A DNA stretch of 57,129 nt from an uncultured Spirochaetales bacterium (GCA_949293335.1 CASFDA010000030.1:1-57129), one strand, 5' to 3'; counted from the first letter of the stretch, positions 41,893 to 51,510 are shown. Program-made: numbers and translations. Notes: a model not told the origin generated them from the letters alone.

Positions 41893-42825
41893 ATGACTAA
41901 AGAAGAAGCAAGAAAACAATATTTTCATGAGTATTATGAGAATTGGGTTCGTATCTACAAGGAAGGTGCTGTAAGAAGCGTGACTCTCAACAAATACTTG
42001 TCCAATCTCTCCTGGATAAGAAAGCTAGCTTCTGATCTGAGGCTTGAAGATTTGAACAAAACAACTTATCAGCAATTATTGAATGATTATGCTATCTTCC
42101 ACGAAAAACAGACAACAATGGACTTTCATCATCAGCTAAAAGGAGCAATCATAGATGCAGTTGATGATGGTCTGGTCGACAAAGATCCAACTCGAAAGGC
42201 CATAATTAAGGGAAAGATTCCTGCCAAAAAAAAGATCAAATACTTGAATCAGTTTGAATTGCATACACTACTGTCGAATTTGAATCTTCATGACATGAAT
42301 CTATCCTGGGACTGGTTTATCCTTCTTGTTGCAAAGACTGGTATGAGATTTTCAGAAGCGCTTGCTCTGACTGTGGATGATTTTGATTTTGCACATCAGA
42401 CATTGTCAATTAACAAGACTTGGGACTACAAAGGAGAAGGAGGTTTTCTTCCTACCAAAAACAAGTCTTCTGTCAGAAAGGTGCAGATAGATTGGCAGAC
42501 GGTGATACAGTTTTCTGAACTAACGAGGAACTATCCAAAAGAAAAGCCGATTTTTGCCTTTGACAGTTTTGTATATAACTCAACAGTCAATCATGTGCTG
42601 GAACGGCATTGTCGCCGACTTAATATACCAGTCATATCTATTCATGGGCTAAGGCATACACATGCGTCATTGCTGCTATTTGCAGGTGTATCAATTGCAA
42701 GTGTATCTAGAAGACTGGGACATTCGAGTATAACCACAACACAGAAGACCTATATACATATAATTCAGGAATTAGAGAATCAAGATATTGACCTGGTGAT
42801 GAGGTCTTTATCGGGTCTGCTGTGA
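41893..42825 (+). CDS. Tyrosine recombinase (site-specific integrase)
   Basis: A 310-residue recombinase. An N-terminal SAM-like core-binding domain covers about 1-110. Catalytic residues are visible: Arg in TGMRFSEAL (about 152), the beta-hairpin Lys in GGFLPTKNKSS, HGLRHTHAS (His-x-x-Arg), His in GHSS and the nucleophile in TQKTYIHI. An SD (AAGGAG) sits between the copy-1 site and ATG 41893. It is flanked by inverted copies of a motif also present in hsdS, so it is likely the enzyme that rearranges the restriction locus, rather than a phage integrase; no phage genes are near. Confidence 0.9.
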   Translation: MTKEEARKQYFHEYYENWVRIYKEGAVRSVTLNKYLSNLSWIRKLASDLRLEDLNKTTYQQLLNDYAIFHEKQTTMDFHHQLKGAIIDAVDDGLVDKDPTRKAIIKGKIPAKKKIKYLNQFELHTLLSNLNLHDMNLSWDWFILLVAKTGMRFSEALALTVDDFDFAHQTLSINKTWDYKGEGGFLPTKNKSSVRKVQIDWQTVIQFSELTRNYPKEKPIFAFDSFVYNSTVNHVLERHCRRLNIPVISIHGLRHTHASLLLFAGVSIASVSRRLGHSSITTTQKTYIHIIQELENQDIDLVMRSLSGLL

Positions 42826-42833
42826 TCATTTAT

Positions 42834-42854
42834 CACTTACGCTGAACAAAGGTG
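42834..42854 (-). repeat. Candidate recombination site, copy 2 (downstream of the recombinase, inverted)
   Basis: On the minus strand this reads CACCTTTGTTCAGCGTAAGTG. It matches copy 1 over CCTTTG(T)TCAGCGTAA with one inserted base, in opposite orientation. It starts only 9 bp after the recombinase stop. Read on the minus strand in frame with a preceding segment, it gives YLNSLTNITFVQRK and a stop, resembling the HsdS tail (INTLITLHQRK). Confidence 0.6.
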
Positions 42855-43560
42855 ATATTTGTCAACGAATTTAAATATGAAAAATGAATCACTAAAGATA
42901 AAGGTATTAAAGTCATTATATGTAAAGTTCTCTTCGCGCTATGCAAAACACCAAACCTTTGCACATCGATGTAATGGAGATCTTAATAATTGCTTTCTTG
43001 CGACAGGAATATGTGAAATATAAGAAAAAGAGCATATTGGAACATGATAACTTGTTTTTTCCTTGCTCATAATATTTGTATATCATAGCTAATACAGAGC
43101 TATAATCGATATATATTGGTTGTATAAATCGTATCTAATTCGTTTTGTAATATAATTAGAGCATATATGATAATAACTGAATCTCTGTAATAAATAGTAT
43201 ACTTGTATATAGCAAAAATAAATCATTGGTATGAAAAACCAAATTAAGAATATGAAATGCTAATTTAAATAAATTATAACCATTGAATACATATATTTAA
43301 ACAAAGAATATAATGCCTATTTTAATATAAATATCATATAATTATAATTGCTATACTAAATAATATTGATAGTGTTTTAAAGTTATAAAATGAATTTGGA
43401 CTTAATCAGACAAAAAAGTTTCAAGTTCGATACTGTAGTTAAAGTTGCTTCTATAGTTAGAAAGGCATGAATGGATCATAAAATTACAGTCAAGGAACTG
43501 TCTTTGTGCCAGTTCCCTGAATACTGCACGATATGATCATTGAAAAAGCAGAGAATTATT
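42855..43560. other. Intergenic region after the recombinase; probable decayed hsdS tail
   Basis: About 700 bp, strongly A/T-rich from 43080 on. On the minus strand the part next to copy 2 (about 42846-42910) reads LIPLSLVIHFSYLNSLTN, which can be laid against the HsdS conserved segment LPSLVEQETIATFFREINT with weak similarity. GGAACTG (43494-43500) and CAGTTCC (43510-43516) form a stem just after hsdR. I see no intact gene. Confidence 0.4.
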
Positions 43561-46500
43561 TTAGATACTTTTATCTTTTTCGAATTCTTCTATGTCAAAA
43601 CCACCTGAGGTTATGAACTGACGTAGTAGGGTATCCATCTTGATACTAACTTTTGGTGGAATGATCTTTTTCCCTTCAAGCCTCGAAAAATATTCTGCAG
43701 CTTTTTCTTTGACAAAGGTATTCTTGATCTCTTCATATTGCCCGAAAGTATTGATGCTTTTTCCTGGAATATATTGATCCATTAACTTTCTGAGCTTTTC
43801 TTCATCAAATCCGAATTGTTCTGCAAATTTGTGAATCTGGTCATTTTTAGCTCTGTTCTTATATTCAGTTATGTAATCCCTGAGTGTCTTTCCTTCAATG
43901 GGTTGTACGTCGCCTCTTTGTATATCATGCAAGAATACATCTGCATACTTCTGATCTTCTTGTGATAATGTAGCAAAAGTACGATGTAGTTCACTTTCAG
44001 CTTTCTGAAGATCTGGATTATCTTTTGATTCTTCAAGAAGTTTTACGTATCGCGCAAATCGTGCATTCATATATTCGTTATCAATATCTTCTGTGCTGAT
44101 TGACATAAGATAGCCATCAATGTCGTATGGAACATCCTCAACTGGTCCTGGAACTCCTCGTGGATTGGTGGATAGTTCTTTATAACGTAGAAGAAGTATC
44201 TGATATGTTTTTTCATCGAACAAAATGAAAAGACCTCTCTCTTCAAGTCTTTTCGTATCTTTCCATGAGAACCCTTGGAGTTTTGCTGCATCAAGATGAT
44301 CAGTAAGTTTTTTAAAGAGACTTGCAAATTTCTTCCTTAAAGTATCATCGTCAGGAAGTCTAATGAAATTTTCGATGTTTGCGTCAGCAAAAATATTCAA
44401 AATCTCCTTGTAGCTATTGTTCATGCTCTCGATATTCCTGTCGAGTTTGTCGACAAATAGACCGTATGGTTTGTCTCCGGAATAGAGCCGTACAGCAGCT
44501 TCTATATTCTTTTCCATTGTGTGCGGACGCCGGTAGTACCTTATGATGCCAAACTTCTTATGCTCATCAAAGATTCTATTGGTTCTAGAAAAAGCTTGGA
44601 TTATGTTCTCATACTTCAGCATCTTATCCAGATACAATGTATTGGTCCATTTCGAGTCATATCCAGTAAGCATCTGATCAACTACCACCAGAAGGTCAAG
44701 TTGCAATTCTGGCGTTCTGTCGATATGTTCATATTGCTTTTTGTGTGCAAGACGAAGCGATATATCACTTTTCATTGCACCAAAAGAAGCAATTGTATAG
44801 GGCGTTCCATACATTATGTGATAATCGTCAATGATCTCGCAGAGTCCATCTTCCTTGAATGCAGAGTTGCCATTATTGTCTATATTGGGATCAAAGAGGG
44901 CACTGATCTTGAGATCTGGGGCAGCTTTTTTGAGAAGTCTGTAATATTCAATTGCTTCTGGAATGCTGCTTGTCGCGAAGATCGCATTGTACCTTTTTCC
45001 CCATGATAAAGTTCTGAAACTGCTTACAATATCAGATACGACTGTATTCTGATGTGCTGCAGTACGGTACTGGGAGTCATCAATATAATCCTCAATACCC
45101 TTGATGTAGTTGCCCGATTCCTTATCCACATGCCCTGTCATTTCAAGGTTGTAGTATTTGTAGAAGACATCTTCCTTCTTCTTGTCTTTATAGACCTCGT
45201 CAAGTGATTTTGCCTTTGCCTTTTCCAGAGCGACTGCCATTTTTAGATCTTCATCCTTGAATGTGAGAACCTTGTAGGGATCAAAGCCAAGAACATTCTT
45301 GTCTCTGATGCCGTCAGCAATGCTATATCTATGAAGTTCATTGCCAAATACAGTATCTGTACGGCTCATCTTCTTCTGATTCTCTTCTTGTATAGGTGTT
45401 CCTGTGAAGCCGAAGAATATGGCATTTGGAAAAGTCTCTTTGATTGTATAGAGCATATCGCCAAAAGTAGAGCGATGGCATTCATCGATAATGAATACAA
45501 TCCTCTTTGAATTCATTATACGCATGTCTTCCGCACTCATATCATCTCTCTTGATATTGCTCATCTTCTGAATAGAAGAGACAATTAATGTATCAGAGGG
45601 GTCAGAACTCTTGAGTTTTTTGATCAGGACTCCAGTATTCTCTGTACCCTCTACAGTGATATCATCGTTTGCAAAATGCCTGTATTCAATCAAACTCTGA
45701 GTACCTAGTTCTATCCTGTCCATGAGGAAGATGACTTTATCTGCATCTTTGGATGAAGCAATGAGCTGTGCAGATTTGAATGATGTCATCGTTTTTCCAG
45801 ATCCAGTTGTATGCCAGATATAGCCACCTCTCTGGTTTTCTTTTTCCCATTTAGTCGTAGTGACCTTGTCAGATATTGCATTTGCTGCGTAATACTGATA
45901 GCTACGCATTACTTTTAATGCGCCATCAAGTGTATCTGCGACAGTATAGAAGCCAATTAACTGATGAGCCATTGGAATAGACAGTAGGGTAGATGCAATT
46001 TTCTTCCAGTCATTGATTGGGTTGTTATCGAAGTCAGCCCAATGAAAATAAAACCTTGGATTGAATGTACCATCTGGACCTGGATTTGCAAAATATAAGG
46101 TTTCCTCAGGATTCATGGCAACAAATACCTGTACAAGGGAAAACAAACCTGTGAATACCTTTTCATCTGAGTACTTTTTAATTTGGTTGGCTGCCTTATT
46201 AACTGATTCATTGCTACTTTTAAGTTCAATATGAATTACTGGCATACCATTGATCAAAAGCATTAAATCACCACGTCTGTTGTTATGAATAGGGTTCGGA
46301 GTAGGAAAGATAGGTTGCCTAACTATCTGATATCTACTTTGGCCAGCTGCTATCTCTTTTCTATCATATATCTTTAGAGAAACTTCTTTTCCAAAATGTC
46401 GTTTGTCATCCTGATTATCACGTTTGATTGTCACAGAACCACCATTTATAAAACCATTTAATTTCAATGGGGTCTTCAGTGTTGTTATCTGCTCCATTAT

Positions 46501-46695
46501 CTGAAGCATCTCTCCGCTTGTAAGAGGATGATTGTCTAGTCGGTCAATATTTCTATTGTTTTCAAAAAGTATGTTTGCCCAGTTCTCTATAAGTTGCTTT
46601 TCCGTATAGTTGTAGAGGATCTTATCTTCCCAGCCCTTGGTTGTTAGAACTGATATAAGCGCTTCTTCAAAATCCTTTTCAATTGCAAATGCCAT
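43561..46695 (-). CDS. hsdR: Type I restriction enzyme, restriction/translocase subunit
   Basis: A 1044-residue HsdR. The nuclease PD-ExK site is RGDLMLLINGMPVIHIELKS (about 144-163), the Walker A is TGSGKTMTS, DECHRS is motif II, FGFTGTPI is motif III and QAFSRTNR is near motif VI, followed by a long helical C-terminus. The ORF is intact. Start ATG 46695 has an AAGGAG SD; the frame is open to 46800. It overlaps the end of hsdS by 17 bp. This subunit cuts unmodified DNA after ATP-driven translocation. Confidence 0.93.
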   Translation of the reverse strand: MAFAIEKDFEEALISVLTTKGWEDKILYNYTEKQLIENWANILFENNRNIDRLDNHPLTSGEMLQIMEQITTLKTPLKLNGFINGGSVTIKRDNQDDKRHFGKEVSLKIYDRKEIAAGQSRYQIVRQPIFPTPNPIHNNRRGDLMLLINGMPVIHIELKSSNESVNKAANQIKKYSDEKVFTGLFSLVQVFVAMNPEETLYFANPGPDGTFNPRFYFHWADFDNNPINDWKKIASTLLSIPMAHQLIGFYTVADTLDGALKVMRSYQYYAANAISDKVTTTKWEKENQRGGYIWHTTGSGKTMTSFKSAQLIASSKDADKVIFLMDRIELGTQSLIEYRHFANDDITVEGTENTGVLIKKLKSSDPSDTLIVSSIQKMSNIKRDDMSAEDMRIMNSKRIVFIIDECHRSTFGDMLYTIKETFPNAIFFGFTGTPIQEENQKKMSRTDTVFGNELHRYSIADGIRDKNVLGFDPYKVLTFKDEDLKMAVALEKAKAKSLDEVYKDKKKEDVFYKYYNLEMTGHVDKESGNYIKGIEDYIDDSQYRTAAHQNTVVSDIVSSFRTLSWGKRYNAIFATSSIPEAIEYYRLLKKAAPDLKISALFDPNIDNNGNSAFKEDGLCEIIDDYHIMYGTPYTIASFGAMKSDISLRLAHKKQYEHIDRTPELQLDLLVVVDQMLTGYDSKWTNTLYLDKMLKYENIIQAFSRTNRIFDEHKKFGIIRYYRRPHTMEKNIEAAVRLYSGDKPYGLFVDKLDRNIESMNNSYKEILNIFADANIENFIRLPDDDTLRKKFASLFKKLTDHLDAAKLQGFSWKDTKRLEERGLFILFDEKTYQILLLRYKELSTNPRGVPGPVEDVPYDIDGYLMSISTEDIDNEYMNARFARYVKLLEESKDNPDLQKAESELHRTFATLSQEDQKYADVFLHDIQRGDVQPIEGKTLRDYITEYKNRAKNDQIHKFAEQFGFDEEKLRKLMDQYIPGKSINTFGQYEEIKNTFVKEKAAEYFSRLEGKKIIPPKVSIKMDTLLRQFITSGGFDIEEFEKDKSI

Positions 46696-47287
46696 AACCA
46701 ACTCCTTTTTTAAATATTTTATATTGTGAACGTTTACGCTGATGAAGGGTGATGAGAGTGTTAATTTCTCGAAAGAAAGTTGCAATTGTTTCTTGTTCAA
46801 CTAGCGAAGGCAAATGTGTTTCCAAAGAAGAAAATTCTGTTTTGTTTACTATCTGCATCGTTCCGCTTGCTGCCTGCTTTTTCATTTGTGAGGCCCAATT
46901 ATAACTATCAACAAATAGGAAATACGGATTTGCTTTAGTAATATCAGGGGTTAATGAATTAATCTGTTGGTTAAAACTACTTACAGTATCAACAATTGCA
47001 TTCTTCCCAATACTAGCAATACAGGTAACAAGAATGGTGTTAGCTTGTACAACTCTTGCTACCAACTCTCCAGCAGGAGATAAATAACGAACAGGGTGTA
47101 CTTCTCCCATTTCTCCAATATCAGTGGGAGTAATCCATTGAAGTCCATTATCTGCATAATAATCATTGTTATTTGTAGATGGCGTATTACCTGTAAGAAT
47201 CGTACCAAGATTCCCCAGCCTACGCTGTTCCCAAGCTCCATTGAATCCTTTGAATCTTATCTGAGGTACATTATGTTTTTTTGTCAT
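46679..47287 (-). CDS. hsdS: Type I specificity subunit, half-size (single target-recognition domain)
   Basis: A 202-residue HsdS. It opens with VPQIRFKGFNGAWEQRRLGNLG, has one target-recognition domain (about 20-150, with WITPTDIG and CIASIGKNAIVD), then the central conserved helix (LVEQETIATFFREINTLITLHQRK). Usual HsdS is about 400 residues with two such units. The protein stops after the first unit, inside the hsdR start. Half-size HsdS can work as a homodimer; alternatively the second half is lost or swapped. The LHQRK codons contain the 9-mer TCAGCGTAA shared with the recombinase flanks. Start ATG 47287 has GGAGG upstream. Confidence 0.88.
   Translation of the reverse strand: MTKKHNVPQIRFKGFNGAWEQRRLGNLGTILTGNTPSTNNNDYYADNGLQWITPTDIGEMGEVHPVRYLSPAGELVARVVQANTILVTCIASIGKNAIVDTVSSFNQQINSLTPDITKANPYFLFVDSYNWASQMKKQAASGTMQIVNKTEFSSLETHLPSLVEQETIATFFREINTLITLHQRKRSQYKIFKKGVGYGICN
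46725..46750 (-). repeat. Candidate recombination site, copy 3 (inside hsdS)
   Basis: On the minus strand this reads ACCCTTCATCAGCGTAAACG around the core TCAGCGTAA (46734-46742), coding TLHQRKR at the end of the HsdS conserved helix. It has the same orientation as copy 2 and is inverted relative to copy 1. Confidence 0.6.
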
Positions 47288-47288
47288 A

Positions 47289-49832
47289 TCAGATACCTCC
47301 AAGAAGCTTTTTGAACTCTTCGATGCCTTTCATGTCGTATTCACTACCAGTAAGGTCATCAAGTAACGATATGAGTTCTTTTTCTGTATCTTTGATCTCT
47401 TTATCGATGTCAGATAATGTACTTTGATACTTGTTTTTCAGATTATCGAGTTTTGAAATCAATTTGGAAACTGCTTTGTCAGGGAGGGCGTATATGCCAT
47501 TAAGTAGGGGAGTAATCCACTTTTTCTTCAGCATGGATAATGCTTCCTCCATTGAGAGGCCATCAATTGCTTCTTTTGTCTTGAGATTAAGCTCTTCACT
47601 TTTATTCTTGATCTTAGATTTAAGTTCTTTTTCTCTCTCTGAGACTTTCACAACTTTCTTGAGGATAGAAAGTACTTCATCATCTTCATTCTTTGCTTTA
47701 AGTGCTTTCTTTACCTCCGTGAGGACAAAGTTCTCTTCGTTGATATATGGTTTATCTTTTGCATCTTCTGAAAGTTCATCAAAGAGAGCAGAATAAGAAG
47801 AAGGAATTTCAGCTAGTTCATTTTTGAGTGTATCCAATTCTTCTGTTTCTGTTTTCAATAGTTCATTTTGAACAAGATCAAACGGTAGAATGTTTCCTTT
47901 CCCCTGGATAGAAACGTTCTTATTATCTTTTTTCTTTGTCTCTGTATCCTGATCAACAGCTTTTATTACCTCCAAACCTTCACTCTGGATGATCTCGATG
48001 TCTGCTGATATTACTTGCCATTCATCATCAAGCATCTGAAAGGCATCATACGGATCTATGAGAGAGAAATCAGAAAGTCTGGAGAAGAGTTCCTTATTGA
48101 TTTTCTCCTCGTCGTTTGCGCTCTTTACATTCTTGATGTTATCTATCAGTAGGGATGAAAGGAATTCTTCAAAGCCTAAAAAGGATTTTTCGAACTTTTC
48201 TTTGTATTCCTTCACATCACAGCTCGTTTCTATCTCCTCTTTGATATTCACTGTCTTGATATCAAAATAATGTTCATTGCGTTTTTTCAGTATCTTTTCC
48301 AACAGTGAAGGAAACTCTTCCCAGTATTTGCTGAGTGTTTTTATCTCGGTATCTGGTATTCCCCCGAACATTGATGAGTATATGTCCCATGACTCTTTTT
48401 CTTCGGATGAATCTACATAACGTGGAATATTGAGGTTGTAATCATTGTCCCTAATTTCTTCCAGACTTACCAGACGCGAGTACTTTTCTATTGTGCTGCG
48501 GGACGTGTATGTGTCGACAATCTTCTTTATGTCCCTCGAACGCAGCATATTCATCTTGCCTTCTTTCTTGAAACCTTTAGAAGCATCGATGAAAAGCACG
48601 TTTGTATCTGGTCTGTTTTTCTTCAGGACCATTATGATTGTTGGGATACCTGTCCCGAAAAAGATATTTGCAGGAAGTCCGATAATCGCATCTATGTTGT
48701 TATATTCAATCAAGTTCTTCCTGATCTTTCCTTCTTCTCCACCACGGAATAGGACTCCATGAGGAAGGACAATTGTCATTATTCCATCGTTTTTGAGATG
48801 GAAGAGATCATGAAGGAGGAACGCATAATCAGCTTTACTTTTTGGGGAAAGGCCGAAACGTCTGAATCGTTCATCATTTTCTTTGTCCACGGGATTCCAT
48901 GGCTGAGAGTAGGGGGGATTCGAGACGACAGCATCAACGAATAATGGTTCATATGAATTGAACCTGTCGTTATCATCGAAATACGGCCAGTCATCTTCGA
49001 GTGTATCCCCGTTACGCGTAACGATGTTGTCTGGTATGATTCCACGCATGACAAGGTTCATTCTTGTCAGATTGTATGTATTCTCCTTCAATTCCTGCGC
49101 ATAATACTTTACGCGGTTTTCTCCAGCGATATATTTCTGGATGCTTTTTCCTATGTTTATCAGAAGAGATCCGGAACCACTCGTCGGGTCATATATCTCT
49201 ATCTCTCTTCTGTTCTTGAGGTGTTCTGCAACTATTTCAGACATCAGAAGCGAGACTTCATGAGGTGTATAGAATTCTCCTGCCTTCTTTCCAGCATTTG
49301 CGGCGAAGTTGCTTATCAGGTATTCGTAGATATAGCCAAGAACATCATAATTCTGCTTTTCGTCCATTGGTATATCATCAATAAGGTAAATCAGGTCTCG
49401 AATCGCTTTTGTCCTTGCCCCAGATGTCTCTCCCAGCTTCGATAGTCCTGTCTGCAGTGTGTCAAAGATACCTGTGAACACCTTCTTGTGTTCCTTGTTA
49501 ATTAATCGGTTGAACGCCTGAAGAGCATCAGTCACATCTGATGCAGCAAAGTCTGAACCTTTTTCTATCCATGTCGAAAAGAGATTATCATAAGAGATGA
49601 AGTATCCGATGTTCATCTGTATGCTCTTTACTGTCTCTTCGTCATCTTCTTTCAGTTCGGGCAGGTACTCGTCTGTCCAATCGTTCTCATAAAGATATTT
49701 CACTTCCTTGTCTGAGAGGAATTTGTAGAAAATAAATCCAAGTATATAGTCTTTATATTCATTGGCTTCTATTTTGGATCTCATCTTGTTCGCAGATTCC
49801 CAGATCTTTGACGCAAGTTGCTGTTTAGTCAT
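47289..49832 (-). CDS. hsdM: Type I DNA methyltransferase subunit, unusually long
   Basis: An 847-residue HsdM. An N-terminal helical domain (SKIWESANKMRSKI) is followed by the SAM motif YDPTSGSGSLLI, motif IV SNPPY and PTIIMVLKKNRPD. Most HsdM proteins have about 500-550 residues; here an extension of about 300 residues rich in Lys, Glu and Leu (from about 530) ends in coiled-coil segments (KLDNLKNKYQSTLSDIDKEI). The protein makes the host's own methylation mark with HsdS. Its stop lies 1 bp before the hsdS ATG. An SD (AGAGGTG) precedes ATG 49832. Confidence 0.92.
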   Translation of the reverse strand: MTKQQLASKIWESANKMRSKIEANEYKDYILGFIFYKFLSDKEVKYLYENDWTDEYLPELKEDDEETVKSIQMNIGYFISYDNLFSTWIEKGSDFAASDVTDALQAFNRLINKEHKKVFTGIFDTLQTGLSKLGETSGARTKAIRDLIYLIDDIPMDEKQNYDVLGYIYEYLISNFAANAGKKAGEFYTPHEVSLLMSEIVAEHLKNRREIEIYDPTSGSGSLLINIGKSIQKYIAGENRVKYYAQELKENTYNLTRMNLVMRGIIPDNIVTRNGDTLEDDWPYFDDNDRFNSYEPLFVDAVVSNPPYSQPWNPVDKENDERFRRFGLSPKSKADYAFLLHDLFHLKNDGIMTIVLPHGVLFRGGEEGKIRKNLIEYNNIDAIIGLPANIFFGTGIPTIIMVLKKNRPDTNVLFIDASKGFKKEGKMNMLRSRDIKKIVDTYTSRSTIEKYSRLVSLEEIRDNDYNLNIPRYVDSSEEKESWDIYSSMFGGIPDTEIKTLSKYWEEFPSLLEKILKKRNEHYFDIKTVNIKEEIETSCDVKEYKEKFEKSFLGFEEFLSSLLIDNIKNVKSANDEEKINKELFSRLSDFSLIDPYDAFQMLDDEWQVISADIEIIQSEGLEVIKAVDQDTETKKKDNKNVSIQGKGNILPFDLVQNELLKTETEELDTLKNELAEIPSSYSALFDELSEDAKDKPYINEENFVLTEVKKALKAKNEDDEVLSILKKVVKVSEREKELKSKIKNKSEELNLKTKEAIDGLSMEEALSMLKKKWITPLLNGIYALPDKAVSKLISKLDNLKNKYQSTLSDIDKEIKDTEKELISLLDDLTGSEYDMKGIEEFKKLLGGI

Positions 49833-50097
49833 TATTTTTCACCTCTTTTAGCAAATATAGGACAGAAAACATGGATGATAACTAAAATTTTAGCACTTTG
49901 TCCTTATACAATATAAAAATATTCTGTTTGCTTGCGTTACTCAATTAAAAATTTACTTTAATAGAAGTGAAAACAAATAAGTAATGTTTATTTTAAATAT
50001 GGAAACAAAGATTATTAATATAATTTAAATATAATAACAAGGGAATAATAAATGAATATAGTTCAGAAATAAATAGAAAATTGTTTATATCTGATGT

Positions 50098-51348
50098 TTA
50101 TTTTATATCTACTATTTTGCATTTACTTCTATCCAATGAATATCCGATGAGCGCCCCCAAGAAAGTTGGGAAAAGCCACAAAAATGGTGATGAGAATACT
50201 TTGAGGATCGTCAGGAGAGAGAAGAGGAGAGCAAATGAGATGCTGATGACATATGTGTAGTGCAGTTTGTCTGCATTCTTTAAAAACGCTAGCCCGATTA
50301 GGGTTATGGCGGCAGGGTAGAGTAATGTAAGTACAGGGCTTGAGAGCTGTATGATGGCATTAAGTCCTATATTTGATATCAGGAAAGAAAAGAATGCGAA
50401 GATGAAAATCCAGAGTGCTCTGCTGAGTCTAGAATAAAGACTGTTGAAATACTCGCCACACGAGGAAAGAAGGCTTACCGACGTATTGAAACAAGCGATG
50501 ATGAATATCAAGGCCAATATTGGACGTCCGAAACTTTCTGAGACGTGATAAGCTACTTCTGACAATACTTCAGCGCCATTATCTGCACTGAAAGAAAAAC
50601 CTCTGGCAGCGAGTCCCACGAAGACTATCATCAGGTAGATGATCAGAAGGAGCATTCCACCTCCGACTGCGGCAATTGCTGCTTCTTTCCTCTCTTTTTC
50701 CTTTTCCACCCCGAGTGCCCGTACATTGATGGACAGTATTATTCCAAAGACAAGTCCTGCCAATGCGTCCATTGTCTGATATCCGTCTGTAAATCCTGTC
50801 TGGAATGCTTTTTCTGCGTAAGCATTGAGCGCAGGCACATTGGCAGAATGCGGTACAGAAAGAGAGAAAAGGAAGAGAATGGATATTAAAATCACAAGGA
50901 CTGGGGACAGAATCTTTCCAAGACGTTTTGTAAGTTTTTCTGGTCGGAGAGCAATAATTGCACTGAAGAAAAAGAATATTGCCGAATAGATGAGTCTATA
51001 AAAAGAACTTCCAATAGGATAAGCATTTGCCAGCATTTCGAAGCTTGTGCTGGCCGTTCTTGGAATTGCAAGGCATGGCCCGATTGCAAGATAGATTGCT
51101 ACTGTGAATAGAATGCCAAATGCCGGATGGACCCTAGCTGCAAGCTTTTCAGCAGATCCTGCTTTTCCGATTGCAACAAGAGACAATACAGGAAGCCCTA
51201 TAGCTGTGATAACAAATCCAAGAAAAGCTACTGCCGCATTTTCGCCAGCCATGAATGCAAGGAACGGAGGGAATATCAGGTTGCCAGCTCCGAAGAACAT
51301 TGCGAAAGTAGTGAAGGATAGGACGATTCTCTTTTTCAAGCCAATCAT
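50098..51348 (-). CDS. brnQ: Branched-chain amino-acid transporter (LIVCS/BrnQ family)
   Basis: A 416-residue integral membrane protein with about 12 hydrophobic segments and a short N-terminal MIGLKKRIVLSF. GAGNLIFPPFLAF near residues 21-33 and the YFNSLYSRLSRALWIF region are typical of BrnQ cation-coupled carriers for leucine, isoleucine and valine. It lies next to and on the same strand as the leucine operon, about 190 bp downstream of leuB, beyond a terminator, so it is likely transcribed separately. Uptake and synthesis of the same amino acid sit together. Confidence 0.88.
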   Translation of the reverse strand: MIGLKKRIVLSFTTFAMFFGAGNLIFPPFLAFMAGENAAVAFLGFVITAIGLPVLSLVAIGKAGSAEKLAARVHPAFGILFTVAIYLAIGPCLAIPRTASTSFEMLANAYPIGSSFYRLIYSAIFFFFSAIIALRPEKLTKRLGKILSPVLVILISILFLFSLSVPHSANVPALNAYAEKAFQTGFTDGYQTMDALAGLVFGIILSINVRALGVEKEKERKEAAIAAVGGGMLLLIIYLMIVFVGLAARGFSFSADNGAEVLSEVAYHVSESFGRPILALIFIIACFNTSVSLLSSCGEYFNSLYSRLSRALWIFIFAFFSFLISNIGLNAIIQLSSPVLTLLYPAAITLIGLAFLKNADKLHYTYVISISFALLFSLLTILKVFSSPFLWLFPTFLGALIGYSLDRSKCKIVDIK

Positions 51349-51485
51349 TCTAACATCTTCTCAAAAAGGTCATCAGAAAGCAAGAAAACACTATTGAGCT
51401 TCTGGAGTATACGCATGCAGGTTGCAGCAGGAAAGGGGAGGATGCACATAGATGACAGAAAAATCTATGCGAAGGCACATGAAAA

Positions 51486-51510
51486 AGAGCAGGAGTGAAG
51501 ATCCTGCTCT
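51486..51510 (-). terminator. Rho-independent terminator after leuB
   Basis: AGAGCAGGA (51486-51494) pairs with TCCTGCTCT (51502-51510) with a 7-nt loop. Five A residues (51482-51486) give the U-run on the minus-strand transcript. It closes the leuACDB operon. Confidence 0.85.

Noticed and set aside
39336-50097. A prophage or integrative element
   Set aside because: There is one tyrosine recombinase but no structural, replication or conjugation genes, and no tRNA-associated direct repeats; the recombinase is tied to hsdS motifs.
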